Shown: positions 22,407-23,630 of the stretch, in pieces
How the letters are laid out: each line of letters opens with the position of its first letter
Position numbering within the stretch: the stretch's first letter is position 1
IMG/VR virus record: IMGVR_UViG_3300048136_000044
Location: 1-23,630 of that record
Source: a virus
Length of the DNA: 23,630 bases
Strand: one strand, 5' to 3'
Notes under the pieces: generated by a model
Told to the model about the DNA's origin: nothing
The model's input: the letters and a program-made list of their open reading frames with translations, nothing else
The model's database searches: none
Translations under genes and position numbers: made by a program

Positions 22407-23630
22407 GTTTAAGCCTATCGGCGGCTATTGTTGCTAAGAGAATACTAGCCGCAATATCCGCTGGTAGGGTAAAGGCCGCCATATCAGCAGGGCGAGTCCT
22501 TGCATCAATTACGGCAAGCAGAATATCAGCATCAGTCACTTCCGCACGATTGCTGGCCGCCATCGTCATCGGGAAGTTTATTGAGAGGCTAGTTACTTCC
22601 GACAACATCGCTGTATCTCAAGTATTCAGTTTCTTATTCGGCAAGAACGTCTCCGATTCTGCCGATCTTACAGACGATCAGACCTTTGAGGTAGGGAAAG
22701 GTTTAGACGAAACTCCCTTGGCATCTGAGCAACACGCTGTCTCTTATAGTAAGCCAGAGACAGATGCGTTCTCAGCATCAGACGACAGCACCATTGCGTA
22801 TGGTAAGAATCCAATCGAGTTTCCTAACCTGACAGAGCAAGCGGTCTTCTCGTTCGGTAAGTCGTTGTCTGACACAGTAAACGCCACTGATGATATTGAT
22901 GGCAACGCTACCATCGAAGACGATCAGAACATGACGTACAACAAGATACGTCTGAACACAGCGCAGGTTGCAGAGGCTCACGCCATAGCGTTTGTCAGAG
23001 GGCCAATATCAGACGCATCAAGCACCACCGATCTGCATTCCCTTTCGTACGGGAAGATTGTTAATGATAGCGGTGCGCTGACAGACTCAAACACCGTAGC
23101 CTTTGGCAAGGCTCCATCTGATTCAGCCAGCCTCACAGACACGCAGGTATTTGACCTAGATACTGCCAGAACAGACTCAGCAAACGTAGCTGAAGCGCAT
23201 GAGGTGTCATTTAGCTCTGCACAGACCGATACAGGCTCTCTAACGGACGATCACGCTGTTTCCTATGGCAGTATTCAATCTGACTCAGGAAGCGTCACAG
23301 AGAGTATTTCAAATAGCCCAAGTAAAGTTCTGGCTGACTCTGGCTCATTTACAGATGATGACCCTGTATTCAACGTCGGGAAGAACCCATCTGACTCAGG
23401 ATCGTTGGCTGATCTGCACGTTGTCGATCTATCGAAGACACTGACTGATTCTGGCTCTGTTGCTGAGTCCTTTAGTCGAGTTGTAGCGTTTAGCCGATCA
23501 TTTACTGAGACGATCTATGTTACAGATGATGTGAATGGTGCGGCAGTCGATGATGACCAGACAGCGCAATTCTTCAAGAATCTTACAAACATTGGTTCTA
23601 CCGCTGATTCAGAGGTAAAATCGGTGGGCA
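22403..23630 (+). CDS. Repeat-rich tail-fibre-like protein; 3' partial
   Basis: An open frame of 409 codons begins with GTG 22403 in an overlap (GTGA) with the preceding stop. A GAGAAG-type RBS lies at 22390-22395. It runs off the right edge without a stop. Residues 5-58 are six exact 9-residue repeats (LSAAIVAKR, ILAAISAGR, VKAAISAGR and so on). From residue 63 on, about 17 units of mostly 18 residues follow (consensus close to SDSGSLTDDHAVSYGK). The acidic DS-x-S-x-T-D and the closing G-K suggest a beta-solenoid or fibrous shaft. No N-terminal signal or enzyme motif is visible. A receptor-binding tip could lie beyond the edge. Fibre role is inferred from repeats and position. Confidence 0.75.
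   Translation, partial: MSLSLSAAIVAKRILAAISAGRVKAAISAGRVLASITASRISASVTSARLLAAIVIGKFIERLVTSDNIAVSQVFSFLFGKNVSDSADLTDDQTFEVGKGLDETPLASEQHAVSYSKPETDAFSASDDSTIAYGKNPIEFPNLTEQAVFSFGKSLSDTVNATDDIDGNATIEDDQNMTYNKIRLNTAQVAEAHAIAFVRGPISDASSTTDLHSLSYGKIVNDSGALTDSNTVAFGKAPSDSASLTDTQVFDLDTARTDSANVAEAHEVSFSSAQTDTGSLTDDHAVSYGSIQSDSGSVTESISNSPSKVLADSGSFTDDDPVFNVGKNPSDSGSLADLHVVDLSKTLTDSGSVAESFSRVVAFSRSFTETIYVTDDVNGAAVDDDQTAQFFKNLTNIGSTADSEVKSVG
22415..22576 (+). repeat. Six 27-base (9-residue) coding repeats
   Basis: Basic residues recur at exactly 13, 22, 31, 40, 49 and 58 of the fibre-like protein, each ending a nonapeptide of the form (I/V/L)-x-A-(A/S)-(I/V)-x-x-x-(R/K). Synonymous codons differ between units, so the repeats are old or selected at protein level. 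Confidence 0.8.
22589..23630 (+). repeat. About 17 imperfect 54-base (18-residue) coding repeats
   Basis: The lysine or equivalent closing each unit falls at residues 81, 99, 117, 135, 153, 181, 199, 218, 236, 254, 272, 290, 308, 327, 345, 365 and 392. Spacing is 18 in most cases and 19-20 in three. The units ending at 181 and 392 are 28 and 27 residues long and carry a related insert (TDDIDGNATIEDDQ and TDDVNGAAVDDDQ). The array runs past the window edge. Confidence 0.85.

Noticed and set aside
22589-23630. CRISPR or tandem DNA repeat array
   Set aside because: The periodicity is at protein level within an open frame; DNA units are divergent and there are no constant repeats with spacers.

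Overview
The window is a contiguous piece of a tailed-phage (Caudoviricetes) genome with the gene order of a siphovirus. Every supportable gene is on the + strand. Most neighbours overlap by 1-25 bases or are separated by only a few bases, and no stretch over 100 bases lacks a gene. The left edge cuts into a helicase and the right edge cuts into a repeat-rich tail-fibre-like gene. Nothing identifies the host. Codon use is mixed and moderately A/T-leaning, and the gene content (DUF4055 portal, P22-like coat with an inserted beta domain, FkbM methyltransferase, 2OG-Fe(II) oxygenase) resembles uncultured aquatic phages of Gram-negative bacteria. No integrase, repressor, lysis gene or tRNA is seen, so lifestyle cannot be judged.

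Layout. (1) 1-2139 holds replication genes: the end of an SF2 helicase, a stand-alone CHC2 primase zinc-finger protein, and a 292-residue protein with an ExoX-like C-terminal module and an OB-fold-like end, probably a single-stranded-DNA-binding protein. (2) 2158-2883 is a chain of four very small genes: a one-pass membrane protein, a zinc ribbon, an HTH protein and an unknown. (3) 2963-5039 is a translationally coupled cassette of ParB-like protein, FkbM-type methyltransferase and Tet/JBP-like 2OG-Fe(II) oxygenase, directly before the terminase. (4) 5041-12431 is packaging and head: TerS, TerL, portal, two small basic proteins, a MuF head protein fused to a HEXXH metallopeptidase, a 66-residue partner, scaffold and major capsid protein. 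(5) 12522-14463 is the connector and neck set, starting with two tandem paralogous microproteins. (6) 14470-22406 is tail: tube, G/GT chaperones made by a -1 frameshift, tape measure, distal tail, hub, J-like tip and a BppU-like protein. (7) 22403 to the end is an open, unterminated reading frame built of 9-residue and then 18-residue repeats.

The points most worth a second look are the ParB/FkbM/oxygenase cassette, which could modify DNA before packaging. Next are the capsid-linked zincin with its small coupled neighbour, and the truncated repeat protein at the right edge. Also of interest are the RNA hairpins that bracket the capsid genes and an I-domain-like beta module that occurs in both the capsid protein and a tail protein. 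All functional calls come from reading motifs by eye; no database search was run.
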